64,000 nt of DNA from Methanosphaera sp. WGK6. Its GTDB lineage: Archaea; Methanobacteriota; Methanobacteria; Methanobacteriales; Methanobacteriaceae. This document shows positions 17,709-27,271 of the stretch, piece after piece; positions within the stretch are counted from its first letter, which is position 1; every line of letters begins with the position of its first letter. A program made the position numbers and the translations under genes. The notes under the pieces were generated by a model. It worked only from the letters and a program-made list of their open reading frames with translations. It did not search any database and was not told the DNA's origin. The stretch spans positions 18,931-82,930 of the forward strand of contig NZ_JRWK01000008.1 of the NCBI RefSeq assembly GCF_001729965.1, given 5' to 3'.

Positions 17709-18283
17709 ACTGGATCAGTTACTACCAAATCAGCATGATCCCTTACAGAACCAACCATATTTAAACTAATAACTTTAATTCCACTCTTTTTTACTTCATC
17801 AATTGCATTAACAATAGATCCACCCATTAATGAGCCTGCAAGTACTAGTACACCAACACGAGATAATGAACATACTGCACGTACTGCTTCTTCTAATTTT
17901 TGTTCCCCCGCTAAAGGTAAAGTATCTACACTAATTCGTTCCCCTCTAATATTATGACGGTCTGCTTCTGTAATTGCACCAAGTGCTACTTGAGATACCT
18001 GTGCTCCACCACCAATAATTATAATTCTTTTACCCCATACTTTATCCATTGACGCAGATAATTCAACATTTACCACTTCAGGAAATGATTCAAGTCCTGT
18101 GATGAGTTCATTCATATCTTTAACATGATCCAATTCAAGATATGTAGATGCATATCCTTTAGATTCAACATGCATGTATGTATAAACTATATTAATCTTC
18201 TTTTTTGCAATATAATCAGATAATTTTTTTAGAACTCCTGGTTTATCTAACATATACAGTGTTATTGCATCTACCATTACCAT
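17630..18283 (-). CDS. ACT-domain protein, DUF5612 family
   Basis: 217 aa. Residues ~5-75 form an ACT domain (ITLYMLDKPGVLKKLSDYIAKKKINI), a small-molecule sensing fold. The remainder has a glycine-rich turn (IIIIGGGAQVSQVALGAITEADRHNIRGERISVDTLPL shortened here to key residues GGGAQ and DTLPL) and a VLVLAGSLMGGSI segment, matching the methanogen family DUF5612. Two close ATGs (18283, 18277) share the same AGGT upstream region. The 3' end overlaps the convergent nucleotidyltransferase frame by 79 bp, with this gene the more conserved-looking of the two. A ligand-responsive regulator is likely; target unknown. Confidence 0.8.
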   Translation of the reverse strand: MVMVDAITLYMLDKPGVLKKLSDYIAKKKINIVYTYMHVESKGYASTYLELDHVKDMNELITGLESFPEVVNVELSASMDKVWGKRIIIIGGGAQVSQVALGAITEADRHNIRGERISVDTLPLAGEQKLEEAVRAVCSLSRVGVLVLAGSLMGGSIVNAIDEVKKSGIKVISLNMVGSVRDHADLVVTDPVQAGVMAVMTVANTAKFDIDRVNEVL

Positions 18284-18913
18284 TACCTACCTTTATTTAT
18301 CAAATAATTTATTAATTTTACTAATATAATAGTTTGTACTAACTAGTAAAAAAGTATTTTTAATTATAATTGCTGTTTTAGTTTCTTATAATATGAAAGA
18401 ATATATTTAGATTAATTCAAATAAATAAAAAATTATTTAAAAAAATAAAGTAATATTTATATAGTATGATTATAAAATAAATGTAATAGTGGAAAAATAA
18501 GATAAAATTAAATTCCACAATAAATGCATATATTCTAAAAAAAGGGTATTGTAATAAAAACATAGAAATTTAAATTTTAACCCCTAAATAAATTTAAATA
18601 AAGAAAATGTAATATCCATAATATTCATTTCATCATTAATCATGTAATTATACTCTTTAACTGATACAATACCCTTAAATATCCCATAAGATATGTATTA
18701 AAATGACAATAATTTCCTAAATAATAAACACATCCTTTTTATTCTTTTTAGGAAAAAAACTCTTTTTGAAGAAAATTAATTTTAATATATTAAAAAGAAG
18801 ATTATATTTTTTTAGTTAATAAAATTGAGAAAAATTAGCTATTTTTTTAAATACTTAATTAAAAAGTAAAAATAAAATTTATTTTAAATTAAAAATGAAT
18901 AGAAAGTATATAC
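18284..18913. other. Long AT-rich intergenic region with a 12-bp inverted repeat
   Basis: 630 bp without a credible ORF. Its one outstanding feature is AAGGGTATTGTA (18542-18553) and its exact reverse complement TACAATACCCTT (18665-18676), 111 bp apart. A transcript over this stretch would close into a ~135-nt stem-loop. The rest is A/T-rich, without recognisable tRNA or other RNA signatures. Confidence 0.45.
18542..18676. repeat. Spaced perfect 12-bp inverted repeat (possible small RNA or operator pair)
   Basis: The two arms are identical over 12 bases and carry GGG/CCC, rare in this DNA. Either they close a non-coding RNA or they are two inverted binding sites. No promoter could be assigned with confidence. 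Confidence 0.35.
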
Positions 18914-19126
18914 TTAATTTCCCATACGTAATTTACTTGCCATTCTTCCAAAGAATCCTTGTTCTTCTTCTTTTTTAACTTTTTTAGGAATACTTGAACG
19001 TGGTAATCTTACTTCATAACCACAATTTGGACAAAATACATTATCTCCACCACAACCACAGTTGCAGTCTATTAGTTCTTCTTTTGTTTCATCAAATTCA
19101 AATCCACATAATTTACATTTAATCAT
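18914..19126 (-). CDS. Small Cys-rich zinc-ribbon-like protein beside feoB (paralogue A)
   Basis: 70 aa with seven cysteines: CKLCG at 4-7, a CNCGC cluster at 21-25 and CPNC at 32-35, then a basic tail with a short amphipathic end (GFFGRMASKLRMGN). Cys spacing fits a zinc ribbon plus extra thiols able to bind iron. A GGAG site precedes ATG. It is clearly related to the next gene upstream (shared CxxCGxxFDETK and CPNCG). Position downstream of feoB suggests a role in iron uptake or handling; function unknown. Confidence 0.75.
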   Translation of the reverse strand: MIKCKLCGFEFDETKEELIDCNCGCGGDNVFCPNCGYEVRLPRSSIPKKVKKEEEQGFFGRMASKLRMGN

Positions 19127-19263
19127 AATTATCTTCTCCTATAACATTTATTATTTTTTTACAATATTTTTAGTCTTACCTTAATTTATATAATTAAAGT
19201 TTATGTTATAAATAGTTATTGAAAAATAAGTTAAACAGAATAAAATAAAATTTATAAAAAAAG

Positions 19264-19482
19264 TTAATTTTCAGATTTAAGTGAATTTATAATTCGTGTT
19301 AACAGGGATTTTTGTTGATCTTCTGTTAAATCTTTTCTAAGTTCTTTTGGTATATGCATATCATGTCCACAATTAGGACATCGTACATTTTCACCATTAC
19401 ACCCACCGAATGCACAGTTACATCCACATGGTTTTACTTTTGTTTCATCAAATTTACATCCACATAACATACATTGCATCAA
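19264..19482 (-). CDS. Small Cys-rich zinc-ribbon-like protein beside feoB (paralogue B)
   Basis: 72 aa with nine cysteines (4, 7, 9, 19, 21, 23, 28, 35, 38): CMLCGC, CGCNC, a lone Cys in FGGCNGENV and CPNCGHDMH. The C-terminal 30 residues are helical and charged. It shares the FDETK and CPNCG blocks with the gene 137 bp downstream, so the pair arose by duplication; this copy has two extra cysteines. It begins 170 bp after feoB on the same strand. An iron- or zinc-binding accessory of Feo is plausible but unproven. Confidence 0.75.
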   Translation of the reverse strand: MMQCMLCGCKFDETKVKPCGCNCAFGGCNGENVRCPNCGHDMHIPKELRKDLTEDQQKSLLTRIINSLKSEN

Positions 19483-19652
19483 TTTTTATTCCTCCATAAT
19501 AATTAATACTAATATATTATAATAGTATAAAAGTTTTTCTTAAATTAATTGTTGAAAATTTTTTTATTTTTTGGATTTATTCTTAGTTCTTATTCCAATA
19601 ATCACAAGAAACACCTCCTTAAAAAATAATAAAAAAAAAGTATTATTAGGAA

Positions 19653-21656
19653 TTATGTAAATCCTAACAATAATCCTCCTTGGTAAACTATGAATGATGC
19701 TATATATGCTACGACTAGACACAGTACTACACATACACCCATCCATTTCCATGAATTTGTTTCCTCTTTGATTGCACCAAGACATGCGAAACATGGAACA
19801 TATAGTAATGTAAATACCATGTAGGAAAGTGAAGTTAATGGTGTGAATAATCCAGGAAGTACTTCACTTATACCATCTTCACCTACACCAAATAGTGTAC
19901 CGAAAGTTGATACAACAATTTCTTTTGCCATGATACCAAATACAAGAGCTACTGCTGCTTGCCAGAATCCAAATCCTAATGGAGCAAATATAGGTGCAAT
20001 TGCATTACCAAACATACCAATTACACTTTCAATAGTACCTTCTTCTACACCTGGTGGCAAGTTTCCAAGTAACCATACAAGTATGGATGTACCTAAAATG
20101 ATTGTTCCTGCTTTTTTAATAAAGAGAGATCCTCTTTCCCACATGTGTAGTGTTGCACTTTTCATGGTTGGTAACCTGTATGGTGGTAATTCCATGATAA
20201 ATGGTGCAGATTCTTCAGAGAATACTGTTCCTTTAAGTAATCTTGCTACTATAACTGCTACAATCATACCTAAAATGTATAATCCAAATGTTACTTCTGT
20301 TTGGTTTTGTGTAAAGAATACTGCTGTGAATAATGCATAGATAGGTATTCTTGCACTGCATGAAATAAATGGTAATGCTAACATTGTGGAGATTCTATCA
20401 CTTTCATTTGCAAGTGTTCTTGTTGCCATTACCCCTGTTACGTCACATCCAAATCCTAGAATCATTGGTATAAATGCTTTACCTGATAATCCCATGATTT
20501 TATACATTGCTCTATCAATTACAAATGCTGCTCTTGCTAAATATCCAACATCTTCTATCAAACTTAATAAGAAGAATAATATGAATATAATTGGAATAAA
20601 TGTGAGTATTGAACCTACTCCACCTATTACACCATTAAGTACAAATGATGATAATAATCCATCACCGAGCATTGGAGTTAAATAATCTATTAATGCTGTG
20701 AATCCAGCATCAATTAAATCCTGGTAAGGACCTCCTATTGTATATGTGAGATAGAATACTAAATATATTACTACTAAGAATATTGGTATTCCTAGGAATC
20801 TATTTGTAACTATTTTATCAATTTTATCAGTTAATGTTTCTTTGTTTCCAGAAGGTTTTTTAACACATTTATTCATTATACCTGCAATCTCTCCATATCT
20901 TGCATCAATAAATGCGTCATCAACATTATCATTTAATATTTTTTCTAGATGTTTTCTTATTTCATTTACTTTACGTAAATTTTCTTTATCAGGTGATTCT
21001 TCGGCAAGATCCATTACTTCATCATCACCTTCTAAAAGTTTTACTGCTACCCATGAATCTGGTGCAGAACCTACTTTTAAGTTAGGGAACATTGATTTTA
21101 CTTCATTAATATGATCATCTAATTCAAAACCATATGTTAATGAGTCTGCCCTATTGGTAGGATTTTTTGCTGCTTTGATTGCTGTTCTTACTAGTTCATT
21201 AAGTCCTGTTCCTTCCCTAGCATCTACTACTACTATTGGAATTCCTAGTGTTTTTTCTAGTTTTTTAAGATCTATTTCAAAACCTGCTTCTTCAGCATAA
21301 TTTAACAAGTTCACTGCTAATACTGTATTAGCCCCTGTTTCTAGGATTTGTAATGTTAAGTATAAGTTTCTTTGAATATTTTCTGCATCAATAATATTTA
21401 TTACTGCATCATTTTCTTCATGAATTATTGCATCACGTGAAACTTGTTCTTCTACTGAATAAGGGGTTAAACTATAATTACCTGGAAGATCTATCATTTC
21501 GATTTCATAGTTATCAAATTCGAAACTACCAGATTTTTGTTCTACTGTTTTACCAGGCCAGTTTCCAACGTGTTGTTTCATACCAGTAAGATGGTTGAAT
21601 ACTGAACTTTTACCTACATTTGGATTACCTGCTAGTAAAAATTTTAGTTTCTCCAT
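19653..21656 (-). CDS. feoB: Ferrous iron transporter FeoB
   Basis: Inner-membrane Fe(II) transporter with a cytosolic GTPase. The ~667-aa protein starts at ATG 21656, six bases after GAGG; the longer frame to 21695 would run through the DtxR-type box. G motifs: GNPNVGKS (G1), MIDLPGNYS (G3), VNLLNYAEE (G4 region). The helical GDI-like linker (about 165-270) leads to a polytopic membrane domain with the Gate regions [15 protein letters not shown] and [15 protein letters not shown]; these Cys residues are typical. An operator-like palindrome lies between it and feoA. Confident. Confidence 0.96.
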   Translation of the reverse strand: MEKLKFLLAGNPNVGKSSVFNHLTGMKQHVGNWPGKTVEQKSGSFEFDNYEIEMIDLPGNYSLTPYSVEEQVSRDAIIHEENDAVINIIDAENIQRNLYLTLQILETGANTVLAVNLLNYAEEAGFEIDLKKLEKTLGIPIVVVDAREGTGLNELVRTAIKAAKNPTNRADSLTYGFELDDHINEVKSMFPNLKVGSAPDSWVAVKLLEGDDEVMDLAEESPDKENLRKVNEIRKHLEKILNDNVDDAFIDARYGEIAGIMNKCVKKPSGNKETLTDKIDKIVTNRFLGIPIFLVVIYLVFYLTYTIGGPYQDLIDAGFTALIDYLTPMLGDGLLSSFVLNGVIGGVGSILTFIPIIFILFFLLSLIEDVGYLARAAFVIDRAMYKIMGLSGKAFIPMILGFGCDVTGVMATRTLANESDRISTMLALPFISCSARIPIYALFTAVFFTQNQTEVTFGLYILGMIVAVIVARLLKGTVFSEESAPFIMELPPYRLPTMKSATLHMWERGSLFIKKAGTIILGTSILVWLLGNLPPGVEEGTIESVIGMFGNAIAPIFAPLGFGFWQAAVALVFGIMAKEIVVSTFGTLFGVGEDGISEVLPGLFTPLTSLSYMVFTLLYVPCFACLGAIKEETNSWKWMGVCVVLCLVVAYIASFIVYQGGLLLGFT

Positions 21657-21684
21657 ATCATTCCTCTTATGTGTCCTATACCAA

Positions 21685-21700
21685 TTTAGGTTCACCTAAA
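21685..21700. promoter_or_regulatory. DtxR/IdeR-type box before feoB
   Basis: TTTAGGTTCACCTAAA: perfect 7-bp arms around a TC centre, 29 bp from the feoB start. It matches the TTAGG-CCTAA half-site pattern bound by metal-dependent DtxR-family repressors, and the same half-sites recur before feoA. Suggests feoB can be iron-controlled separately from feoA. Confidence 0.65.
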
Positions 21701-21816
21701 TTGAATTATAATAAAGTTTTATATATTAAAATATAATTTTTTAAAAAAATATTTTTAAATGATTCAATATTATAAATAAATAAAAAAAATACAATTAAAT
21801 TAAAAAAAAATAGATA

Positions 21817-22041
21817 TTATTCTAATTCAATTGATTCTGCTTCCTCTTTTCTTAAAGCTAAAGAAAATCCCTGAATTCTTACTTCAACAGGATAACCTAA
21901 TGGTGCTTTTCTTTCAAGTTTAATAGGAGTACCACTGATAAGACCCATTTCCCTTAAATGTTTACCAAGAGATCCTTTAACTTTATGTGATTTGACTACA
22001 CCTGATTCTCCAGGTTGTAAATCATCAACTGTTCTTGCCAT
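21817..22041 (-). CDS. feoA: Ferrous iron transport accessory protein FeoA
   Basis: 74-aa SH3-fold cytosolic partner of FeoB. It shows the family pattern: LQPGESGVVKSHKVKGSLGKHLREMGLISGTPIKLERKAPLGYPVEV, of which the key parts are HLREMGL and GYPVEVRIQGFSLALRKEEA. The ribosome site AGGAGG precedes ATG. About 160 bp separate it from feoB, with an operator in between. The tandem palindromes ~110-125 bp upstream imply iron regulation. Confidence 0.94.
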   Translation of the reverse strand: MARTVDDLQPGESGVVKSHKVKGSLGKHLREMGLISGTPIKLERKAPLGYPVEVRIQGFSLALRKEEAESIELE

Positions 22042-22147
22042 AATATCCTCCTTGAGACTAATTTTTGATTGTTATCTAATATTATTAGTTTAATAAGATT
22101 CAACTAATAATTAAATTTATTCAGATTAATATTAACACATAATTAGT

Positions 22148-22170
22148 TATACCTAATTAGGTATACCTAA
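22148..22170. promoter_or_regulatory. Overlapping DtxR/IdeR-type palindromes upstream of feoA
   Basis: Two perfect palindromes interlock: tatacctaattaggtata (22148-22165) and ttaggtatacctaa (22157-22170). They share the half-sites of the feoB box (TTAGGT/ACCTAA). Three half-sites on a 7-9 bp pitch could hold two repressor dimers. Lies 107 bp upstream of the feoA ATG, next to a TATA-like AT stretch, as expected for a promoter-blocking iron repressor. Confidence 0.65.
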
Positions 22171-22592
22171 GTTCATTATAATATATAAATATTACTATAA
22201 TATAATACCAAGTAAAATAAACAATGCATAAAAGAACAAGACAGTAACTAAATAAAAAATCATTAAAGAATAATTAAAATTATACAATATACATAAATTT
22301 TACTAAAACTAAATTCATAAAAATATTTAAGAAAAAACAGAAAAAAAATACATGAGCAAAAAATATTCTAAAAAAATGACCTTGTAGAAATTCCAATTTA
22401 TATAATTCAAATTAATCTATAATATAATTAAAATAAAATTATATTTCTTAAAAATAAGGGATATATGAATAATATCCCTCTAAAACCTATTATAAATAAA
22501 ATCACACTTGTTTAAATAAAATATCACACCTAACTGTAAATCAAAGTTCTGTAACATATGTTCACTAACTAATCTATTATAGAAAGTTTATT
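22171..22592. other. AT-rich intergenic region between feoA and a membrane-protein gene
   Basis: About 420 bp of AT-rich DNA. AAGGGATATATGAATAATATCCCT (22456-22479; arms AGGGATAT and ATATCCCT) is a hairpin that may end transcription of a neighbour or act as a binding site. No ORF, tRNA or other feature seen. Confidence 0.4.
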
Positions 22593-23219
22593 TTATAGCA
22601 AATTAATAAGTATCATAACAATTATATAAGGAATAAGAAAAGTTAGTACTGCTGATATAATCACTATATTTTCATATTCCTTTTTTTTCGTTGCATTGTA
22701 TCCTGTTATTAGTTCAATTTTATTTATAAATTGTCTGGGGAAAAACATGACCAATGTTATCATTATAAATTCATAAATATAATATATACTCCAAAGAATC
22801 ATGAGTTCATATTCTGAAAGAGTTATACTAGGAAAGATTACTCTTAAATAGTAAATATAAAATAATAACCATATACCCAATACCATATTAAGATTTATTG
22901 ATAGAAATGAATATTCATTATCATCCGCACTTGTTTTTTTTATTACTATTTTTTCATTCAGCAATTCCCGGTTCCATATTAAACCTAGGATAATATAAAC
23001 TAAAATAATAAACATTTTATTAAACAAATCATAATCAATAAAGAAAGTACCTATTAAAATAACAACCATGAAAAAACTCATTATTTCTGCACGAAAATCC
23101 CTATTTGATTGTTTATTTATACCTATACTCCTATAAAAATCATCCATATCGTTTTTTAAAAAAATAATAATGAATACTACCAATATTAAACTATTATGAT
23201 AAATAACATCTAAATACAT
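22593..23219 (-). CDS. Uncharacterised polytopic membrane protein
   Basis: 208 aa, no family recognised. Hydrophobicity predicts about six membrane helices: near 9-22, 48-62, 68-82, 108-125, 137-160 and 185-207. A charged loop around 90-100 (NEKIVIKKTSADDNE) and KKKEYEN before the last helix would be cytosolic. No conserved catalytic residues stand out. Only 12 bp separate it from the broken secreted-protein gene upstream, so the two may be one transcription unit. The region looks recently variable, with few housekeeping neighbours. Confidence 0.6.
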   Translation of the reverse strand: MYLDVIYHNSLILVVFIIIFLKNDMDDFYRSIGINKQSNRDFRAEIMSFFMVVILIGTFFIDYDLFNKMFIILVYIILGLIWNRELLNEKIVIKKTSADDNEYSFLSINLNMVLGIWLLFYIYYLRVIFPSITLSEYELMILWSIYYIYEFIMITLVMFFPRQFINKIELITGYNATKKKEYENIVIISAVLTFLIPYIIVMILINLL

Positions 23220-23231
23220 GATATTCTCTCT

Positions 23232-23627
23232 TTATAAATTATTTTTAGGAAAATAGATATATGTTTCTTCAACTGTCATTTTTCGTGCTCCTGTTTCATA
23301 ATCAATATATACTGCATTTTCTCGATCATAACCATTTTTAGTATAAGGTATTTCTACAATATCTCTGTAATTAGGACTTGAAGTATTAAAAATTTCAATA
23401 TAATCATAATTGTCTAAATAATTCTTATGTGTCCAAAATTTACCCCAATCTGTCATGTTTATATAGAAATCCCTACCATAAACAAATACTCTATGATATG
23501 TGGCCATTTTATGTTGTACTTGTTATTAATGAAGTATCATTAGTTACAAGTTCATTTGCTGAAGCTATACTTAATCCATATATTATTAAGAGTATTATGA
23601 ACAAAAGATAAAACTATAATTTTTCAT
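23232..23627 (-). pseudogene. Secreted-protein gene apparently broken by two frameshifts
   Basis: The intact frame (ATG 23507) gives 91 residues rich in Tyr, Asp and Asn (starts MATYHRVFVYGRDFYINM), with no recognised family. Immediately upstream, in another frame, the DNA encodes a textbook signal peptide: LFIILLIIYGLSIASAN followed by ELVTNDTSLITS. An ATG at 23627 (MKNYSFIF) joins that hydrophobic core if one T is added to the four-T run at 23606-23603. A second one-base shift near 23515-23525 would fuse the signal to the 91-residue frame. I read this as one exported ~130-aa protein decayed by two indels; the short frame could still be expressed. Two sequencing errors would give the same picture. 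Confidence 0.5.
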
Positions 23628-24346
23628 AATTTCAACTCGTTAAATAGAAATTGAGATTTATTTTAAAATATAGCTACATCATTTCTATTTAAATATTTAT
23701 AAATTCTATGTTCCCCTTATTATATAACTATTATGTATTAATATGAATTCAGAATAATCTGTTAATTTTTTTAAAACTCCCCAATTACCTTAAATAAAAG
23801 GTATAATTAATAAATTATCCACATAATATAATCATATTAATCATAATTATTTATTTAATCACATATATAAACTTATTATTTTCCATACAAAGCAGAATGT
23901 GTTCATCAAAATTCAAAAAAATTAATTTTTGAAAAGACAGACATTGAACCAATTCCAATAAAAAAAAACTTTTACAGAAGATATTTATGATATACAACCC
24001 ACCTCTTGATTTATAAAAAGAATACTAATAACCCAAAATAACATTTTTTTTACCAAATACTCATTAAAACAAGCCATTCTTTGAATTTGTAGAAATAAAA
24101 GTAAAATTATATTAAAAATAGATTGTTCAAATATAAAAATCAAATTGAAGAGTAAAAAAAAGATATGAAAATAAAATTTAGTATAAACTGGTAGATTTAT
24201 AAAATTATAATAAAATAAACAAAACTAAAAATGTGTTTTATAAAATATTCCTATATTTAATTCAGATTATATAAAACTAAGATTTATATGTATTTGAAAA
24301 TCAAAAAATTCTAAAAAAAGTAAAAAAAATAAATGAGAAGGTAAAA
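23628..24346. other. Long AT-rich intergenic region downstream of the ehb operon
   Basis: About 720 bp between the ehb operon's 3' end and the decaying secreted-protein gene. It holds the second copy of the dispersed element (23899-23933) and otherwise only A/T-rich DNA without ORFs. If Methanothermobacter order applied, ehbQ would be expected near here; no trace is seen. Confidence 0.5.
23899..23933. repeat. Short dispersed element, copy 2
   Basis: Starts GTGTTCATCAAAATTCAAAA, matching 2763-2794. Its second half forms a hairpin (TTCAAAAA ... TTTTTGAA). The two copies are 21 kb apart in unrelated intergenic regions. Confidence 0.45.
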
Positions 24347-24616
24347 TTAATTACCTTCTAATGCTTTTCTTTCTGCATCTAATTTATGTTTAGCTATTTG
24401 ATACATTACTAAGAAGTCGTCATCATCATTAACAGGAATTACTTCTAATCCTAATGCTTCATGTTCTTCAATCCATTGATCATCAAGAACAGGAACTTCT
24501 AATTTAATTGGTTCATCTTGATGATTTACCACAATTAAATTTCTGAAAGATGTTCTTAGTTCTACAATATAACCAGCTAAACTTATTATATGATGTGGTC
24601 TTAATACTATTTTCAT
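24347..24616 (-). CDS. ehbP: Energy-converting hydrogenase B subunit P
   Basis: 89-aa soluble protein, last gene of the ehb operon. It begins MKIVLRPHHIISLAGYIVELRTSF and has an acidic middle with four Asp in a row; no metal motif. Assigned EhbP by position after EhbO and by size, as in Methanothermobacter. It starts 34 bp after ehbO with an AGGTGA site. Role within the complex is not known. Confidence 0.8.
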   Translation of the reverse strand: MKIVLRPHHIISLAGYIVELRTSFRNLIVVNHQDEPIKLEVPVLDDQWIEEHEALGLEVIPVNDDDDFLVMYQIAKHKLDAERKALEGN

Positions 24617-24650
24617 TTAATCACCTATTAAATCATGTATTACCTTATCA

Positions 24651-25637
24651 TTATAAGAATGCTACTATAACTGCTATTACAGATATTACACTGGTTGCTA
24701 TAACTGTAGGATAGAATTCACGGTTTGTGAATAATGGTGCAAATGCACTTGTTACAGCTGCTGCCATTGTTAATATTATAGAACATATTATAGGTACTAT
24801 GATTGATACACTAAATGCTGGAGGTACTCCTAAGAATAATGTGGAGTATACACATCCACCAACAAATATTAAAAATGCATGTGCCATTGTATATACAGCT
24901 CTTGATTTAGACATGTATTCCATGAGAGGACCTTGAATTACATCAGAGTGTCCTTCCATATATGCAAAAGGATTTGAATTGAGAACAATTAAGAATCCTA
25001 CAAAGAATACAATTGTACCAATGATACCTGGTAAACTTAATACTACTGGTCCACAAACCATTTGATATTTTACAATATCAAGTAAGTTTATACTTCCAGC
25101 CATTATAGCAGGTATGAATAAAGCTATATAAAATGGTAAACTACCATATGATATAAGTTTTAATGATCTATTTGCACTTATTTGTTCAAAGAATGATTGT
25201 TTAGCACCTACGTGTTTTGCACCTTTAATTTGATCAGGGAATGGCATATTTTTAGATAAAAGTGATTGTGAGAATGAACACATGAATAAGTATAATACTT
25301 CTTCCACTTTTAATAATCCTACAAGTGCTACTAAACTAGCAAATGGTCCCCATGCTACCATTACTTGAGGTAGTAATATTAAATATATTGCTGCTACTAC
25401 AATCAAAGTTACTATTGGTAATGCATTATATACTCTAGGTAGTATAGCAGATGGTTTTAATCCTTGTTTAAAGAAGAATTTTAATGTTGTGTATACACCA
25501 GGACTTGTAAGTTGAGGTCCGAGTCTTTGTTGTACTCTTGCTTCTGATTTCTTTTCAATTCCAGGTAACCATAAACATACAATACTTCCAATTATAAAAG
25601 CACCTATTACATAACCTATTGATGTTATTATATCCAT
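24651..25637 (-). CDS. ehbO: Energy-converting hydrogenase B subunit O (NuoH-like)
   Basis: 328-aa integral membrane subunit homologous to NuoH/HyfC of complex I. It links the hydrogenase module to the ion-translocating membrane arm. About eight hydrophobic helices are visible. The family's conserved cytosolic segment KKSEARVQQRLGPQLTSPGVY (key residues E32, R34, Q37, R38, GP) and NPFAYMEGHSDVIQGPLMEY are present. It ends 34 bp before ehbP and starts 11 bp after ehbN. Confidence 0.92.
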   Translation of the reverse strand: MDIITSIGYVIGAFIIGSIVCLWLPGIEKKSEARVQQRLGPQLTSPGVYTTLKFFFKQGLKPSAILPRVYNALPIVTLIVVAAIYLILLPQVMVAWGPFASLVALVGLLKVEEVLYLFMCSFSQSLLSKNMPFPDQIKGAKHVGAKQSFFEQISANRSLKLISYGSLPFYIALFIPAIMAGSINLLDIVKYQMVCGPVVLSLPGIIGTIVFFVGFLIVLNSNPFAYMEGHSDVIQGPLMEYMSKSRAVYTMAHAFLIFVGGCVYSTLFLGVPPAFSVSIIVPIICSIILTMAAAVTSAFAPLFTNREFYPTVIATSVISVIAVIVAFL

Positions 25638-25648
25638 TATTGGGTCTC

Positions 25649-26800
25649 CTATAATTTAATTACTTGTATAGCTCTATCAGTACAAGTGAAACATGGATCA
25701 CATGATACAATTGCAAGTTGTGCATCTTGTAAAGGATGACCAATACAAGATTCTTGCATTGCTGCAATGTTAGACATAGATGGTGTTCTTACAATACTGT
25801 GTCTTACTTTTCCATCTTCTAAACCATATGAGTGGTAACATACTCCACGAGGTACTTCTATGTAACTTTTGTATACTGGAGCATCAGTCATTTCCCAATC
25901 TCTTGTTACTACAGGACCTTTAGGTAAGTTTTTAATTACTTGTCTAATGATTCTTGTTGATTGGAATATTTCAGTTGCTCTCATAAGAATATTTGCTCTT
26001 ACATCTCCACCATCTTGAGTTATAATATCATATTCAAATGGTTCATATTCAAACATTTCTGTTCTGTAATCATATTCGTAACCAGTAGCTCTTAATGATG
26101 GTCCAGTTACATGTAAATCTAAAGCTTGTTTCTGTGATAATTCACCAGTACCAGTTATACGGCTCATTACCATTGGATCAGATACAAATCTTTCAGCAAA
26201 AGCTCCTACTTTATCATCAATGTAATCCATTGTTTCGAGAACTCTTTGTTGTTCTTTAAGATTTAAATCTGCTCTAGGTCTTACTCCACCAAGTACAGAT
26301 ACACCATATTGTACTCTATTTCCACCCATCATATATAATAGGTCCATTACAGATTCTCTTATGTAAAATATTCTCATAGCAAATGTTTCATGACATAATA
26401 CTTCTGAACCGTGACCTAAATATAACATGTGACTGTGTAATCTTTCAAGTTCTTCTGCAAGAACTCTTAAGTAAACTGCTCTTTCTGGTATTTCTATACC
26501 CATAGCACCTTCTGCTACACGACATGAATTGTATATGTGTCCGTTTGAACAGATACCACATACTTTTTCAGTTAAAGCATTTGCTTTTTCTACAGGTAAA
26601 CCTTCCATGATTCTTTCGATTCCTCTGTGATTTAAACCTACTGTAATTTCAGCATCTTTAACTATTTCATCTTCTACAAATAGTCTTACTCTGTAAGGTT
26701 CTAAAGCTGCTGGATGTACGGTACCCATATCAATTTCTGTTTCAAAAACTTGTCTTTCAGTTTCATTACAAGTTGTTGCTCCATCTATTTTTGTAACCAT
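25649..26800 (-). CDS. ehbN: Energy-converting [NiFe] hydrogenase B large subunit
   Basis: 383-aa catalytic subunit carrying the Ni-Fe centre. N-terminal ligands lie in [10 protein letters not shown] and C-terminal ones in [11 protein letters not shown], the CxxC pairs of group 4 hydrogenases. As in complex I-like enzymes the protein ends ~10 residues after the last CxxC, so no long C-terminal extension needing cleavage is visible. It couples 2 H+ + 2 ferredoxin(red) to H2. It directly follows the small subunit (17 bp). Confidence 0.95.
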   Translation of the reverse strand: MVTKIDGATTCNETERQVFETEIDMGTVHPAALEPYRVRLFVEDEIVKDAEITVGLNHRGIERIMEGLPVEKANALTEKVCGICSNGHIYNSCRVAEGAMGIEIPERAVYLRVLAEELERLHSHMLYLGHGSEVLCHETFAMRIFYIRESVMDLLYMMGGNRVQYGVSVLGGVRPRADLNLKEQQRVLETMDYIDDKVGAFAERFVSDPMVMSRITGTGELSQKQALDLHVTGPSLRATGYEYDYRTEMFEYEPFEYDIITQDGGDVRANILMRATEIFQSTRIIRQVIKNLPKGPVVTRDWEMTDAPVYKSYIEVPRGVCYHSYGLEDGKVRHSIVRTPSMSNIAAMQESCIGHPLQDAQLAIVSCDPCFTCTDRAIQVIKL

Positions 26801-26817
26801 GTAAATACTCCTTTTAA

Positions 26818-27270
26818 TTATTTATCTTCTTTTTCCAGTAGTATTGGTATTACTGATACTACTCCAGCTACAATATCTTCTGGTCTTACTGCACATCCTG
26901 GGATTTTAGCATCAACAGGTATGACATTTTCTACAGGTCCTTCAATTTCTTCAGATGGAATATCTCCATGAATATTTTTGTATACTCCACCAGTTAAAGC
27001 ACATGCTCCTGCTGCAACTACCAATTTAGGTTTTGGTATTGATTCATATATTTTGAGGAGTGGTTCTTTTGTCCAGTGAGTTACAGGACCAGATACAACT
27101 AAAACATCAGCTTCTCTTGGATTCCATGTTAGATACACATTATATTGTTCTATATCGAATTTAGGAGATAAAACTGTGTTAACTATTTCTATATCGCAAC
27201 CATTACATCCACCAGTATAAACTAGCATTACATGTATTGATTTTTTACGAGATTGTGATTTAAGTCCCAT
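26818..27270 (-). CDS. ehbM: Energy-converting hydrogenase B small subunit
   Basis: 150-aa homologue of NuoB with one proximal [4Fe-4S] cluster. CNGCDIE near 22-27 gives the first ligands; further cysteines in [11 protein letters not shown] and [11 protein letters not shown] complete the NuoB pattern. It passes electrons from the ferredoxin-like subunits to the Ni-Fe site of EhbN. It starts 1 bp after the ehbL stop. Confidence 0.94.
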   Translation of the reverse strand: MGLKSQSRKKSIHVMLVYTGGCNGCDIEIVNTVLSPKFDIEQYNVYLTWNPREADVLVVSGPVTHWTKEPLLKIYESIPKPKLVVAAGACALTGGVYKNIHGDIPSEEIEGPVENVIPVDAKIPGCAVRPEDIVAGVVSVIPILLEKEDK

Positions 27271-27271
27271 A

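Noticed and set aside
19564..19794. 76-codon minus-strand frame overlapping the end of feoB
   Set aside because: It is out of frame within the conserved FeoB C-terminus and shows no conserved features.
24347..24616. Possibility that this is EhbQ rather than EhbP
   Set aside because: It directly follows ehbO and has the size of EhbP; EhbQ is expected one place further on, where only AT-rich DNA is present.
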